Positions 1 through 8,953 of a DNA stretch of 64,000 bases are shown one piece after another. Each line of letters begins with the position of its first letter. Positions within the stretch are counted from its first letter, which is position 1. The stretch lies in the NCBI GenBank assembly GCA_944324465.1, contig CALUWI010000004.1, forward strand, positions 94,398 through 158,397, given 5' to 3'. This DNA is from an uncultured Mucispirillum sp. (GTDB lineage Bacteria > Chrysiogenota > Deferribacteres > Deferribacterales > Mucispirillaceae). The translations under genes and the position numbers were made by a program. A model generated the notes under the pieces. That model did no database searches. It was not told where the DNA came from and worked only from the letters and a program-made list of their open reading frames with translations.

Positions 1-1580
1 TCACCAGAACCTTCGCCTTTAATAACCATTTCTATATGAAGCCTTGGGTCATCACCTAAATCAATATTATTTAATAATTTCACATCATCTCTTAACTGCT
101 CTGCAGTTCTTGCATCTCTGCCTGTTAAAATAACTTCTGGCAGTGAAAAAATAGAAAATTTAATAGAGCCATATTTTTTAGCATCAGTTAATGGCGGGTT
201 AGAGCCTATTTTAATTTTATAACCATCACTTGGTGCAATCATACCAAAACCGCCGCCTCGTCTTGCAATATTGCCAGTCATAGCAGCAAGCGCTATTAAA
301 AACCATGAATAATATAATCCATTATTTGTTCTTTGTGCCCCGCCTGTAGTCCAGCCGCAGAAAAATGAAGCTGCAGGAGCTTTTCCATATTCTAATGCAA
401 GATTTTCAATATTTTCTGCAGTTGTACCTGTTAATGATGCAGCCCAGTTGAGCACACCTTTATAATCTTTATGTTCTTTTTCAAGGCTTTCAAGATATTC
501 TACAAAAGATTCACCTGCTGGCACTGTAAATGTCTGACCTTTATAAGATTGTTTTGTAACAGGGTTTTCTATATTAGAATTACTTGTTACAGTATCATTT
601 GGAAAAAAGCCAAAAGTATATTCTTTTAAAAATTTTTCATTATAAAGTTTTTTCTTATAAAGAACGTAAGCCATAGCAGCAAGCATAGCGCTGTCTGTTC
701 CTGGTCTTATAGCAATAAAGCCTGGAACTTTGCCTATACCTGTGCTGTATGTTGCTGCAGTATCTGTAAATCTGCTGTCTACTACAACAATAGGAATACC
801 AGCTTCTTTTGCTTTAGTTAAAAAGAATGTTAAATGTGGCTGTGTTGTTCTGGTATCTGTAGACCATATAATTATTAATTTAGAGTTTAAAACATCTATT
901 GCAGGGTTACCCTGAACTTTTGGTCCAAGAGCTGCATACATTGCATCCATTTGGTTACCAGCAGAGTGGTGGCCGTATATGTCAAGAGTTGTACCTAAAT
1001 ATTTTGCAGGAGAATTTCCTGTTGCAAAAACTGGCAGATATCCAAGCTCTTTTGCTCTTTCCTGCATTTCTTTTAAATAAGATGCTACTGTTTTAGCAGC
1101 TTCTTCCCAGCTTATGCGTACAAAACCTGTTACATCGCCTCTTTCTTTCGTCTGTTTCATAGGATATTTTATTCTATTTGGAGCATATAAGCGTTTCTTT
1201 TCAGAAAGACCTCTAGGGCAGGCTCTGCGTTGACGCATAAATAAATCTTCATCTTTTTCTTTTGAATTTTCTCTAGGAATATCGCCCATAGATGTAAGGT
1301 TTACAAGCCTGCCGTTTTTTACATAAGCCTTTAGCATACATGAGCCGTGGCAGTGTATTCTGTGGTGAGTATTAACCACTTTTAATGAAGTATCAAATAC
1401 TGCTTCAGGATTTTGGATAAGTGGCTGATTTTCAGTAATATTATCTACTGTTTTTTCTTCTACCGCTGCTTCTTCAACTGCTTTTTTAGATGTGCAGGCA
1501 GTAAGCATAAGAGCTGCACTGCCTTTAAGCAGAGTTCTCCGGGTAATATTAAGTGTTTCTTTTCCTTTACTTTTTCCCAT
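1..1580 (-). CDS. Tat-exported DMSO-reductase-family molybdopterin oxidoreductase, catalytic subunit (3' end outside window)
   Basis: About 526 codons of the N-terminal part are present; the rest lies beyond base 1 (family members are about 800 residues). The ATG at 1580 has a GGGAG ribosome site. The N-terminus carries a twin-arginine motif (TRRTLLKG), a short hydrophobic stretch and LTAC, which could be a lipobox. The iron-sulfur motif near residue 70 reads H-x3-C-x3-C with a later RACPRG, so the first ligand is His rather than Cys. A later block (VVVDSRFTDTAATY, then IRPGTDSAMLAAMAYV) matches the molybdopterin-binding core of DmsA-like enzymes. Known family members reduce DMSO, TMAO, polysulfide, nitrate or selenate with bis-MGD; the substrate here cannot be told. 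It is probably periplasmic. A cofactor gene, mobB, lies at 25580-26083. Confidence 0.85.
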   Translation of the reverse strand, partial: MGKSKGKETLNITRRTLLKGSAALMLTACTSKKAVEEAAVEEKTVDNITENQPLIQNPEAVFDTSLKVVNTHHRIHCHGSCMLKAYVKNGRLVNLTSMGDIPRENSKEKDEDLFMRQRRACPRGLSEKKRLYAPNRIKYPMKQTKERGDVTGFVRISWEEAAKTVASYLKEMQERAKELGYLPVFATGNSPAKYLGTTLDIYGHHSAGNQMDAMYAALGPKVQGNPAIDVLNSKLIIIWSTDTRTTQPHLTFFLTKAKEAGIPIVVVDSRFTDTAATYSTGIGKVPGFIAIRPGTDSAMLAAMAYVLYKKKLYNEKFLKEYTFGFFPNDTVTSNSNIENPVTKQSYKGQTFTVPAGESFVEYLESLEKEHKDYKGVLNWAASLTGTTAENIENLALEYGKAPAASFFCGWTTGGAQRTNNGLYYSWFLIALAAMTGNIARRGGGFGMIAPSDGYKIKIGSNPPLTDAKKYGSIKFSIFSLPEVILTGRDARTAEQLRDDVKLLNNIDLGDDPRLHIEMVIKGEGSG

Positions 1581-1702
1581 ACTTTTACTCCCATAATGTA
1601 ATCATTTTATTATTTCATAAATATTCCAAAAAATAAACATAAATTCATAGTAAAGTAATGTAAAAAATGTAAAAGATTTCTTATAATATTGATAAAAAAT
1701 AC

Positions 1703-1731
1703 TTGTTATATTATGTTGTAAATATTATATA
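1703..1731 (+). promoter_or_regulatory. Candidate sigma-70 promoter for the PHP-xer operon
   Basis: TTGTTA (1703-1708) and TATATA (1726-1731) are separated by 17 bases. They lie just upstream of the start codon at 1764, which has an AAGGA ribosome site. The surrounding 1581-1763 divergent gap is very AT-rich, so chance matches are easy. I saw no clear palindromic FNR site there. Confidence 0.4.
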
Positions 1732-1763
1732 CTATATATATTAATAAAATTAAGGATAATTAT

Positions 1764-2597
1764 ATGATAGATTTACACTGCCATTCTCTAGCATCTGATG
1801 GCTCATACAGCCCAAAAGAGCTTATAAAAATGGCTGAAAATTTAAATATTACTCATCTTGCTTTAACTGACCATGATACTACTGCAGGAATAAAAGAGTT
1901 TATGGCTGAAGAAAGCCCTGTTATAAGAATACCAGGAATAGAGATAAGTGTAGAAAAAGAAAAAGGGGAATTGCATATTGTAGGGCTTTTTATTGATACA
2001 GAAAATAAAGACCTTAAAGAAATGGAAGAAGAAGTGCAGTATTATAGAAAAAAAAGAAATGAAAAAATGCTTGCAGCTCTTTCTAAACTTGTGAAAAAAA
2101 ATGTTAAAATAGAAGATTTAGTAGATAACCCTAACTCACAGCTTGGCAGACCTCATGTAGCAAAATATTTATTAAGAAATAATGTTGTTACATCTATTCA
2201 GGAAGCCTTTGATTTATATTTAAAAGACGGTGCAAGTCTTGCATTTAAAAAACAGCAGGTAACAGTTGAAAGAGCATTAAATGTAATAAAAAATGCAGGC
2301 GGTATATCTATTATTGCTCACCCATATACATTAAAATTAGAAGATGATAAACTTAATGAATTAGTGAAAGAATATAAAAAACTTGGACTTAATGGACTTG
2401 AAGCATATTCAAGCCATAACCCTGTAGATAAAAAAGATGTATTTGCAGATATTGCTAGAAAAAACGGACTTCTTATTTCCTGCGGCAGTGATTTTCATGG
2501 AGCAAATGGAAAAGTTGCTTCTCTTGGTGCAGATATTTGCGGTCTATCAGATGATGATATATTAAAACCTATGTATGATATAGTAAATAACAGGTAA
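1764..2597 (+). CDS. PHP-domain phosphoesterase, YciV/TrpH (RNase AM) type
   Basis: 277 residues, the usual size for the family. Metal-binding PHP motifs are in order: DLHCHSLASDG at residues 3-13, LTDHDT around 34-39, GIEIS near 58, IIAHPY near 183 and GSDFHG at 241-246. Characterised relatives hydrolyse 3',5'-bisphosphonucleotides and trim RNA 5' ends (RNase AM). That function is inferred from family. It heads a tight plus-strand run with seven bases to the recombinase gene. The start has an AAGGA site eight or so bases upstream. Confidence 0.85.
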   Translation: MIDLHCHSLASDGSYSPKELIKMAENLNITHLALTDHDTTAGIKEFMAEESPVIRIPGIEISVEKEKGELHIVGLFIDTENKDLKEMEEEVQYYRKKRNEKMLAALSKLVKKNVKIEDLVDNPNSQLGRPHVAKYLLRNNVVTSIQEAFDLYLKDGASLAFKKQQVTVERALNVIKNAGGISIIAHPYTLKLEDDKLNELVKEYKKLGLNGLEAYSSHNPVDKKDVFADIARKNGLLISCGSDFHGANGKVASLGADICGLSDDDILKPMYDIVNNR

Positions 2598-2604
2598 TAT
2601 TTAT

Positions 2605-3504
2605 ATGGATACAGAAACCAAACCTTATAAATATAACGAATTTAAACAGTTTTTACGATTTGAACTTGGAATGAGTGATAATTCTGTTATCTCATACCTT
2701 TCTGATTTGGAAACTTTATATAAATTTTATAAAAAAGATATTAAAGATATTACACCTGAAGATATTGTTGCTTTTATGTCATATATGCGTAAAAACCAGC
2801 AGTCACTTGAAACTATTCTTCGCAGGCTTTCAGGTATCAGTCAGTATTTTGATTTTTTAATAATAGAAAAAGAAATAAAAGTAAACCCAGTAGAGTTTAT
2901 TGCAAAACCTAGACAGTGGCATAAACTGCCTGATTTTCTTGATTTTGATGAAGTAGAAAAGTTAATATCAAGAGATGATTTATCTACGCCGGTAAAAGAA
3001 AGGGACTGTTTAATAATGGAAACTCTTTATGCAACAGGTATGCGTGTAAGTGAATTAGTTTCTGTTAAAATCAGAGATATAGATTTTAAAAGGGGTATAA
3101 TAAAAGTAACAGGTAAAGGCTCAAAACAAAGAATTGTGCCACTTTATCCATCATTATTAAAAAGATTAGAAGATTATCTTGCTTTAAGGCAGGAATATTT
3201 TGTAAAAGACAGCGATACAGGTTATCTTTTTCTAAACCAGCATGGAAGTTCCCTTACAAGGCAGCATATCTGGAACATCGTAAAAGAAAAATGTAAAAAA
3301 CATAATATTACAAAACATGTTTCGCCCCACACTTTACGCCATTCCTTTGCAACACATATGCTTTCAAATGGTGCAGATTTAAGAACATTACAGATATTTT
3401 TAGGACATTCTAATATTTCTACAACAGAGATATATACACATGTTACAGATGATGATAAACGAAAAACAATAATGAACTTTCACCCGAGATTTGCTAGAAA
3501 ATGA
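2605..3504 (+). CDS. xerD: Tyrosine recombinase XerC/XerD
   Basis: 299 residues, the standard Xer length. The N-terminal SAM-like DNA-binding domain covers about residues 10-95 and the catalytic domain about 110-295. All catalytic residues are visible: R147 (GMRVSEL), K171 (GKGSKQR), H242 and R245 (HTLRH), H268 (LGHSN) and Y277 (IYTHV). Xer recombinases resolve chromosome dimers at dif during division. C or D cannot be told apart here; D is a guess. The stop overlaps the next start by four bases. The housekeeping context and lack of att-like repeats argue against a phage or island integrase. Confidence 0.88.
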   Translation: MDTETKPYKYNEFKQFLRFELGMSDNSVISYLSDLETLYKFYKKDIKDITPEDIVAFMSYMRKNQQSLETILRRLSGISQYFDFLIIEKEIKVNPVEFIAKPRQWHKLPDFLDFDEVEKLISRDDLSTPVKERDCLIMETLYATGMRVSELVSVKIRDIDFKRGIIKVTGKGSKQRIVPLYPSLLKRLEDYLALRQEYFVKDSDTGYLFLNQHGSSLTRQHIWNIVKEKCKKHNITKHVSPHTLRHSFATHMLSNGADLRTLQIFLGHSNISTTEIYTHVTDDDKRKTIMNFHPRFARK

Positions 3505-6125
3505 AGATAGTTATAACTCATATTAACCCAGATTTTGATGCAGTTGCAAGTGCTTATGCAGCTTATAAATTATACGGCTGCGACCATATAGCTATGTGCA
3601 CTAATATGGAAAATAATGTATATAATTTTATAAAAGACAATGAATTTAATATAAATATTAAGCAGTATAATGATAAAGTTTTAAATGAATTAAAAAGTAT
3701 TGATACATTAATCATTACAGACTGCAACCAAAGGCAAAGGCTTGGAAAGCTGTCAGCATTAATAGATATTGCAAAAGAAGTAATAATTTATGACCATCAT
3801 GCTGGTATAAGCTGTGATATATCAGCAGATAAAAGCAGTATATTAGAAATAGGTGCTGCCACATCTATACTGTGCCTTAAAATGCAGGAAACAGGTATTA
3901 CATTATCGCCTTTAGAAGCAACATTTTTAGCTCTTGGCATATATGAAGATACAGGACTTTTTACTTTCAGTAAAACTACTGCAAATGATGCACTTGCTTT
4001 ATCATATTTAATATCACAAAAGGCAGATACAACAGCCGCAAATGATTATGTACAGCGGGAATTAAGCAATATTCAAGTTATGCTTTTAAATGAACTGCTT
4101 TTAAATTTATCAATTATTACAGTAGGCGGTGTAGATGTTGCATATTCCTGTGCTACAGTAGATGAATATGTTGATGAGGCAGCTTTTATTGCTCACAAAC
4201 TTATGATAATAGAAGGTTTAAGCTCTCTTTTTATTCTGCTTTCAACAGGCGGCAGGCTTGTGCTTATTGGCAGAAGCAACGATTCACGAGTAAATGTATT
4301 AAGTATAGTTTCTCAATTTGGCGGCGGAGGCCACAGTGTTGCAGGCAGTGCCATTATTAAAGACAAAATGATTGCTGAAACATTAGAAATGCTTAAGTAT
4401 GTTATAAGAGAAACAGTAAAGCCTGTTAAAACTGTTCAGGAAATCATGACAACTCATGTTAAGTCAGTTCAAAGCCATTCTATATTAAAAGATGCTGTGG
4501 ACTTAACTATGAAGTATAATTTAAATTATCTTCCTGTAGTGGAAAATAATAAAACAATAGGTATCATTTCAAGAAAAGATATACTACATGGTGTAAAACA
4601 CGGCCTTGAATATGACAGTATTAATAATATTATGCAGACTGAGTTTGAAACTGTGCACCCTGATACTTTATTTTATGAAGCTGAAGCCATTATGGTTTAT
4701 CAAAACCAGAAACTTCTACCTGTAGAAACAAATAAAGGGCTTGTTGGTGTTATTACTAGAACAGACCTTTTAAGGCTTATGCATGAAGATATTATTCTAC
4801 AGTCAAAATATGCTGAAAGTAAACGGAAAGAGCTTGGTATATTAAAAAACAGAAATGTATTATCTAAAATGCAGGAAAATCTTGATAAAAAAATATTAGC
4901 CTTATTAAAAGATATAGGTGCTGCTGCAGAAGAAATGCACTATAAAGCATATGTAGTAGGCGGATTTGTCCGTGATTTACTTATGGATAAGGATAATTAC
5001 GATATAGATATTGTTATAGAAGGCGATGGAGCAAAATTTGCAGTAGATTATGCAAAAAAACATAATGCAAAAGTGTTTGTTCATCAAAAATTTAAAACTG
5101 CCGTTGTATCTTTTGATGACGGATTTAAAATAGATTTTGCAACTGCCAGAACAGAATATTATGTAACACCAGCAGCAGCACCAGAAGTGGTAGAATCATC
5201 TGTTAAAAGTGACCTTTTCCGCAGAGATTTTACAATAAATGCTATGGCTGTTAGGTTAGATGGAGAACAGTTTGGTTTACTGCTTGATTTTTTTATGGGA
5301 CAGAAAGATATTCTTGATAAAAAAATCAGAGTTTTACATTCATTAAGCTTTGTTGATGACCCGTCACGAGCATACAGAGCAATACGCTTTGCAGTCCGTT
5401 TTGGATTTGAAATAGGAAGCCATACAGACAGGCTTATAAAACATGCTGAAAGTTTAGATTTATTCAGCAGAATAATAGGGCAAAGGCAGTTTTTAGAGCT
5501 TAAATATATTTTAGCAGAAGATGGTTATTTATTAGCCATACAGCTTATGAATAAATATAATATGCTTAGGTTTTACAGCACTAAAATAAAATATGATGAA
5601 GAATTAGTAAATAAATTTAAGCGTTCAGAAAATCTTTTAAACTGGTATAAAATACAGTTTGAAGAAGATATTGAAGTATGGAGAATGCGTTTTAATATAT
5701 TATTTTTTCCAGAAAAAGGAGAAGATTTTGTATCTTTAATAGATAAATTTGAGCTTGCAGCAAAAGAATCATCTGTTTTAAAAAATGACCATAAATATAT
5801 GGAATATGCTGTCAGCTTGTTTAAAAGATATAAAGACCATAAGCCGTCATTTATATATGGAGTATGCTCTAATTTATCAGCAGAAAGTGCACTGGCTCTT
5901 GCTGCCATTATGGGTGAAAATAAGCAGGATATTATAAAAGATTATCTTACAGAATATAAGAATATAAAAATAGATTTATCTGGTCAGGATTTAATATATG
6001 CAGGTGTACCAAAAGGGCCTGAGATAAAAAAAGCTCTTGATATATTATTAAAAGCAAAGTTAGATGGTATTGTTAAAACAAAAGAAGATGAAATATTATT
6101 TATAAAAAAAGAATACGGAGTATAA
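3501..6125 (+). CDS. DHH-CBS-tRNA nucleotidyltransferase fusion (CCA/A-adding type)
   Basis: 874 residues with three modules. An N-terminal DHH/DHHA1 phosphoesterase (HINPDFDAVAS near residue 7, IIYDHHAG near 97, GGGGHSVAGS near 273) is followed by two CBS domains (about 310-430). A class II polyA polymerase/CCA transferase then starts near 483 (VVGGFVRDLL, YDIDIVIEGDG, RRDFTINAMAV). Such fusions are known in several phyla, often as an A-adding or CCA-adding enzyme for tRNA 3' ends. The DHH part could be a nanoRNase-like 3' nuclease and the CBS pair may sense adenine nucleotides; both are inference. The start overlaps the xer stop by four bases, suggesting coupling. Confidence 0.87.
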   Translation: MKIVITHINPDFDAVASAYAAYKLYGCDHIAMCTNMENNVYNFIKDNEFNINIKQYNDKVLNELKSIDTLIITDCNQRQRLGKLSALIDIAKEVIIYDHHAGISCDISADKSSILEIGAATSILCLKMQETGITLSPLEATFLALGIYEDTGLFTFSKTTANDALALSYLISQKADTTAANDYVQRELSNIQVMLLNELLLNLSIITVGGVDVAYSCATVDEYVDEAAFIAHKLMIIEGLSSLFILLSTGGRLVLIGRSNDSRVNVLSIVSQFGGGGHSVAGSAIIKDKMIAETLEMLKYVIRETVKPVKTVQEIMTTHVKSVQSHSILKDAVDLTMKYNLNYLPVVENNKTIGIISRKDILHGVKHGLEYDSINNIMQTEFETVHPDTLFYEAEAIMVYQNQKLLPVETNKGLVGVITRTDLLRLMHEDIILQSKYAESKRKELGILKNRNVLSKMQENLDKKILALLKDIGAAAEEMHYKAYVVGGFVRDLLMDKDNYDIDIVIEGDGAKFAVDYAKKHNAKVFVHQKFKTAVVSFDDGFKIDFATARTEYYVTPAAAPEVVESSVKSDLFRRDFTINAMAVRLDGEQFGLLLDFFMGQKDILDKKIRVLHSLSFVDDPSRAYRAIRFAVRFGFEIGSHTDRLIKHAESLDLFSRIIGQRQFLELKYILAEDGYLLAIQLMNKYNMLRFYSTKIKYDEELVNKFKRSENLLNWYKIQFEEDIEVWRMRFNILFFPEKGEDFVSLIDKFELAAKESSVLKNDHKYMEYAVSLFKRYKDHKPSFIYGVCSNLSAESALALAAIMGENKQDIIKDYLTEYKNIKIDLSGQDLIYAGVPKGPEIKKALDILLKAKLDGIVKTKEDEILFIKKEYGV

Positions 6126-6128
6126 GAT

Positions 6129-7088
6129 TTGAGCGTTACAAAAGAAATTATAGTGCCTTCTGTTATTCAGCCTTATATTTTTGGCAGGCAGGACAGCAAT
6201 ATTAAAGTAATTGAAAGTAATCTGCATGTTAAATTATCAGCACTTGGTGATAATGTAACTATTGAAGCAGAAAATGAAGATAATGCCATAAAAGCATTTA
6301 GATTATTTGAAGAATTAATGAAAACTGCAGAAAAAAGAGAGCTGTCATCTGAAGATGTAGCTTATGCTGTAAAGATGATTAATAAAGATAATAATGTTGA
6401 TGTAAGCGGTGTATTAACTGAAAAAATAAAAGTAGGCGGATGGGCAAAAATTGTAACTGCAAAATCTCCATCCCAAAGAGAATATATTAAAGCTATGAGT
6501 ACAAGCGATATGATTTTTGGGATAGGGCCTGCTGGAACTGGTAAAACTTATCTTGCAATGGCTATGGCAGTAAACCAGTTTTTATCTAAAAAAGTAGCTC
6601 GTATTATTTTAGCCCGTCCAGCTGTAGAAGCAGGGGAAAAATTAGGTTTTTTACCGGGCGATATTGCTGATAAAATAAACCCATATTTAAGACCACTTTA
6701 TGATGCACTTTACACAATGATGGATATTGACTATGTAACAAAATTAATAGAAAAAGGTGTTATAGAAGTTGCACCACTTGCATTTATGAGAGGCAGAACA
6801 TTAAATGATTCTTTTGTTATATTAGATGAGGCACAAAATACAACAGAAGAACAGATGAAAATGTTTTTAACCCGTCTTGGTTTTAATTCAAAAGCTGTTA
6901 TTACAGGCGATGTTACTCAGATTGATTTACCAAGTGATAAACGAAGCGGACTTGTAACAGCTATGCATGTATTAAACCATATTCCAGAAATTAAATTTAT
7001 AAAATTCAGTGATAAAGATGTTGTGCGTCATCCGCTTGTATCAAAAATTGTTAGAGCTTATGATGCTGCAATGAAAAAGGATGATTAG
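6129..7088 (+). CDS. PhoH-family ATPase (PhoL type)
   Basis: 319 residues with a TTG start preceded by a GGAG site. An N-terminal KH-like segment (about 1-80) leads to the PhoH ATPase. Walker A is GIGPAGTGKTYLA near residue 132 and Walker B is FVILDEAQN near 231. PhoH proteins are RNA-linked ATPases, some with helicase activity, and commonly sit beside ybeY as here, with one base between the genes. Its exact substrate is unknown. The HD-family c-di-AMP phosphodiesterase gene that often sits between phoH and ybeY is absent. Confidence 0.9.
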   Translation: MSVTKEIIVPSVIQPYIFGRQDSNIKVIESNLHVKLSALGDNVTIEAENEDNAIKAFRLFEELMKTAEKRELSSEDVAYAVKMINKDNNVDVSGVLTEKIKVGGWAKIVTAKSPSQREYIKAMSTSDMIFGIGPAGTGKTYLAMAMAVNQFLSKKVARIILARPAVEAGEKLGFLPGDIADKINPYLRPLYDALYTMMDIDYVTKLIEKGVIEVAPLAFMRGRTLNDSFVILDEAQNTTEEQMKMFLTRLGFNSKAVITGDVTQIDLPSDKRSGLVTAMHVLNHIPEIKFIKFSDKDVVRHPLVSKIVRAYDAAMKKDD

Positions 7089-7089
7089 T

Positions 7090-7524
7090 ATGAAAATATT
7101 GTATACTGATGAAATGAACTGCGGTTTAAGCTATGAATTTTTTACTCTTGTTGCAGAAGCAGTTTTTAATGAACTTGATATGAGTAATAATGAATATGAA
7201 ATATCATTACTTATTACAGATGATGAAACAATAAGGCAGTATAATAAAGAATACAGAAATAAAGACAGAGCAACAGATGTATTATCTTTTCCTATGGAAG
7301 ATGAAGTTATGCTTGGTGATATTGCTATATCTTATGATACTGCAAAAAGACAGGCAGAAGAAGCAGAAATTAATATAGACAGGGAAACAGCATTTCTTTT
7401 TATACATGGTTTGCTGCATCTTTTAGGCTATGACCATGAAACAAGTAAGGAAGATGAAGAAGAAATGTTTGCATTACAGGAAAAAATATTAAAAAAACTT
7501 GTTGACTATGGTACAGTTTCATAG
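7090..7524 (+). CDS. ybeY: Endoribonuclease YbeY (rRNA maturation factor)
   Basis: 144 residues. The zinc-binding motif HGLLHLLGYDHE near residue 106 defines the family, and NKEYRNKDRATDVLSFP is the other conserved block. YbeY acts in 16S rRNA 3' maturation and ribosome quality control. I chose the ATG at 7090 because AAAAAGGA lies eight bases upstream. The in-frame ATG at 7081 has the purine run directly against it and would overlap phoH. Confidence 0.93.
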   Translation: MKILYTDEMNCGLSYEFFTLVAEAVFNELDMSNNEYEISLLITDDETIRQYNKEYRNKDRATDVLSFPMEDEVMLGDIAISYDTAKRQAEEAEINIDRETAFLFIHGLLHLLGYDHETSKEDEEEMFALQEKILKKLVDYGTVS

Positions 7525-7563
7525 TTAATATATAGTATTATTTAGTATTGGTGATATATTTAT

Positions 7564-7674
7564 ATGGACTATTATAGTTGCAGCTTAAATTTTTCATTTA
7601 AAACTTTTCTATTTTTATTATCATGTATTTTAGCAAACAAAATTTTATATATGGAGTTTAGCCGTGGATATTAA
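7564..7674 (+). CDS. Possible 36-residue hydrophobic leader peptide ahead of corC
   Basis: A short open frame starts at ATG 7564, has a hydrophobic middle (KTFLFLLSCILA) and ends eleven bases inside corC. A weak GGTG lies ten bases upstream. The overlap would allow translational coupling. The gap is AT-rich, so it may be chance; nothing else is visible in 7525-7663 except the corC ribosome site. Confidence 0.15.
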   Translation: MDYYSCSLNFSFKTFLFLLSCILANKILYMEFSRGY

Positions 7675-8953
7675 TATCTGGTGGGAGATTGCACTAGTCG
7701 TAATCTCTTTATTTTTATCTGCATATTTTTCAGCAATGGAAACTGCAGTAGCTTATCTTAGTGAAGTAAAAACAAAGCAGCTTTTTACAAATGATGATGA
7801 AGAAAATAATCTTTCTATGTGGATTACTCAGCGTAACAAAGTATTAAATACTATATTTTTAGGAAATACATTATTTAATATAATTAATGTATTCTTAATT
7901 ATAGATATATTAAGCAGATATATTTCATCACATTCTTTTTTAGTTTCAGCAATTGCTGCATTTATATTAATATTAATGTTTGGAGAAACTATTCCTAAAA
8001 CTCTTGCACGATATGAAGTTATTAATATGTCAGTAGGTCATGTAAAAATATTAAATAAATTTTATATAATATTTTCGCCAATTATATTTATATCTGATAT
8101 TTTAACAGCATTTTCTTTAAAGCTGTTTGGTAAAAGTTTGAAAAAAGACCCTAAATTTTCTGAAGATGAATTAGAATTTTTAATAAATGTTGGAGAAAAA
8201 GAAGGTAAACTGCAGCCAGATAAAGGGGAAATGATTACTAATATTTTTGATATTTCAGATATTGATGTAAAAGAAATTATGGTACCAAGAACAGATGTAA
8301 CAGCAGTGCCTGAAAATATATCTACTGAAGAAATAAAACAAATTATTAGAGAAACTGAATACTCAAGGATACCAGTTTACAGAAACTCTCTTGATAACAT
8401 AATAGGTATATTATATGTAAAAGATTTAATCCGCCTTAAAGGTACAGATTACAGTATGGAAGATTTATTAAAACTGTTACGCAAACCTTTATTTGTACCT
8501 GAAACTAAAAAAATAGACTTAATGCTTAAAGAATTCCAGAAAAATAAACTGCATATAGCTGTTGTTGTCGATGAATATGGCGGAACAGCAGGTATTATTA
8601 CAATGGAAGATATTTTAGAAGAAATAGTTGGCGATATATTAGATGAATATGATATTGACAGCGAAGAAATTAAACAAATCTCTGAAAATAAATATATTAT
8701 AAATGGCAGAATGACTGTAAATGATTTCTGTGACCATTTTAATATAGAAGAATTTGATGAAGATGATGATTATGATACTGTTGCAGGCCTTGTGTTTGAT
8801 ATAGCTGGTGAAGTTCCAAAAATAGGTGATGAATTTACATGGAATAATTTTAAATTTACTATTAAGCAGCTTGAAAATAGAAGGATAGATTTAATGGAAG
8901 TTGAAATTTTAGGCAATAGACAAGAACATCAGGAGGAGCCAGGTAATGAGTAA
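7664..8953 (+). CDS. CorC/HlyC-family membrane transporter-associated protein (DUF21-CBS)
   Basis: 429 residues in the classic order. A DUF21 membrane domain with about four helices covers residues 5-150, a CBS pair about 200-330 (EIMVPRTDVTAVP; VVVDEYGGTAGIITMEDIL), and a C-terminal CorC_HlyC domain about 345-420. Relatives are Mg2+/Co2+ exporters or regulators of such transport. The hemolysin label of the family is historical. The start is GTG with GGAG seven bases upstream. The gene overlaps era by eight bases. Confidence 0.88.
   Translation: MDINIWWEIALVVISLFLSAYFSAMETAVAYLSEVKTKQLFTNDDEENNLSMWITQRNKVLNTIFLGNTLFNIINVFLIIDILSRYISSHSFLVSAIAAFILILMFGETIPKTLARYEVINMSVGHVKILNKFYIIFSPIIFISDILTAFSLKLFGKSLKKDPKFSEDELEFLINVGEKEGKLQPDKGEMITNIFDISDIDVKEIMVPRTDVTAVPENISTEEIKQIIRETEYSRIPVYRNSLDNIIGILYVKDLIRLKGTDYSMEDLLKLLRKPLFVPETKKIDLMLKEFQKNKLHIAVVVDEYGGTAGIITMEDILEEIVGDILDEYDIDSEEIKQISENKYIINGRMTVNDFCDHFNIEEFDEDDDYDTVAGLVFDIAGEVPKIGDEFTWNNFKFTIKQLENRRIDLMEVEILGNRQEHQEEPGNE

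Noticed and set aside
1581..1763. FNR-type operator before the molybdoenzyme gene
   Set aside because: TTGATAAAAAATACTT has one half-site only; the second half does not match ATCAA.
2605..3504. Tyrosine recombinase as a mark of an integrated element
   Set aside because: It sits in a housekeeping operon with overlapping neighbours, and I saw no tRNA, att repeats or cargo genes.
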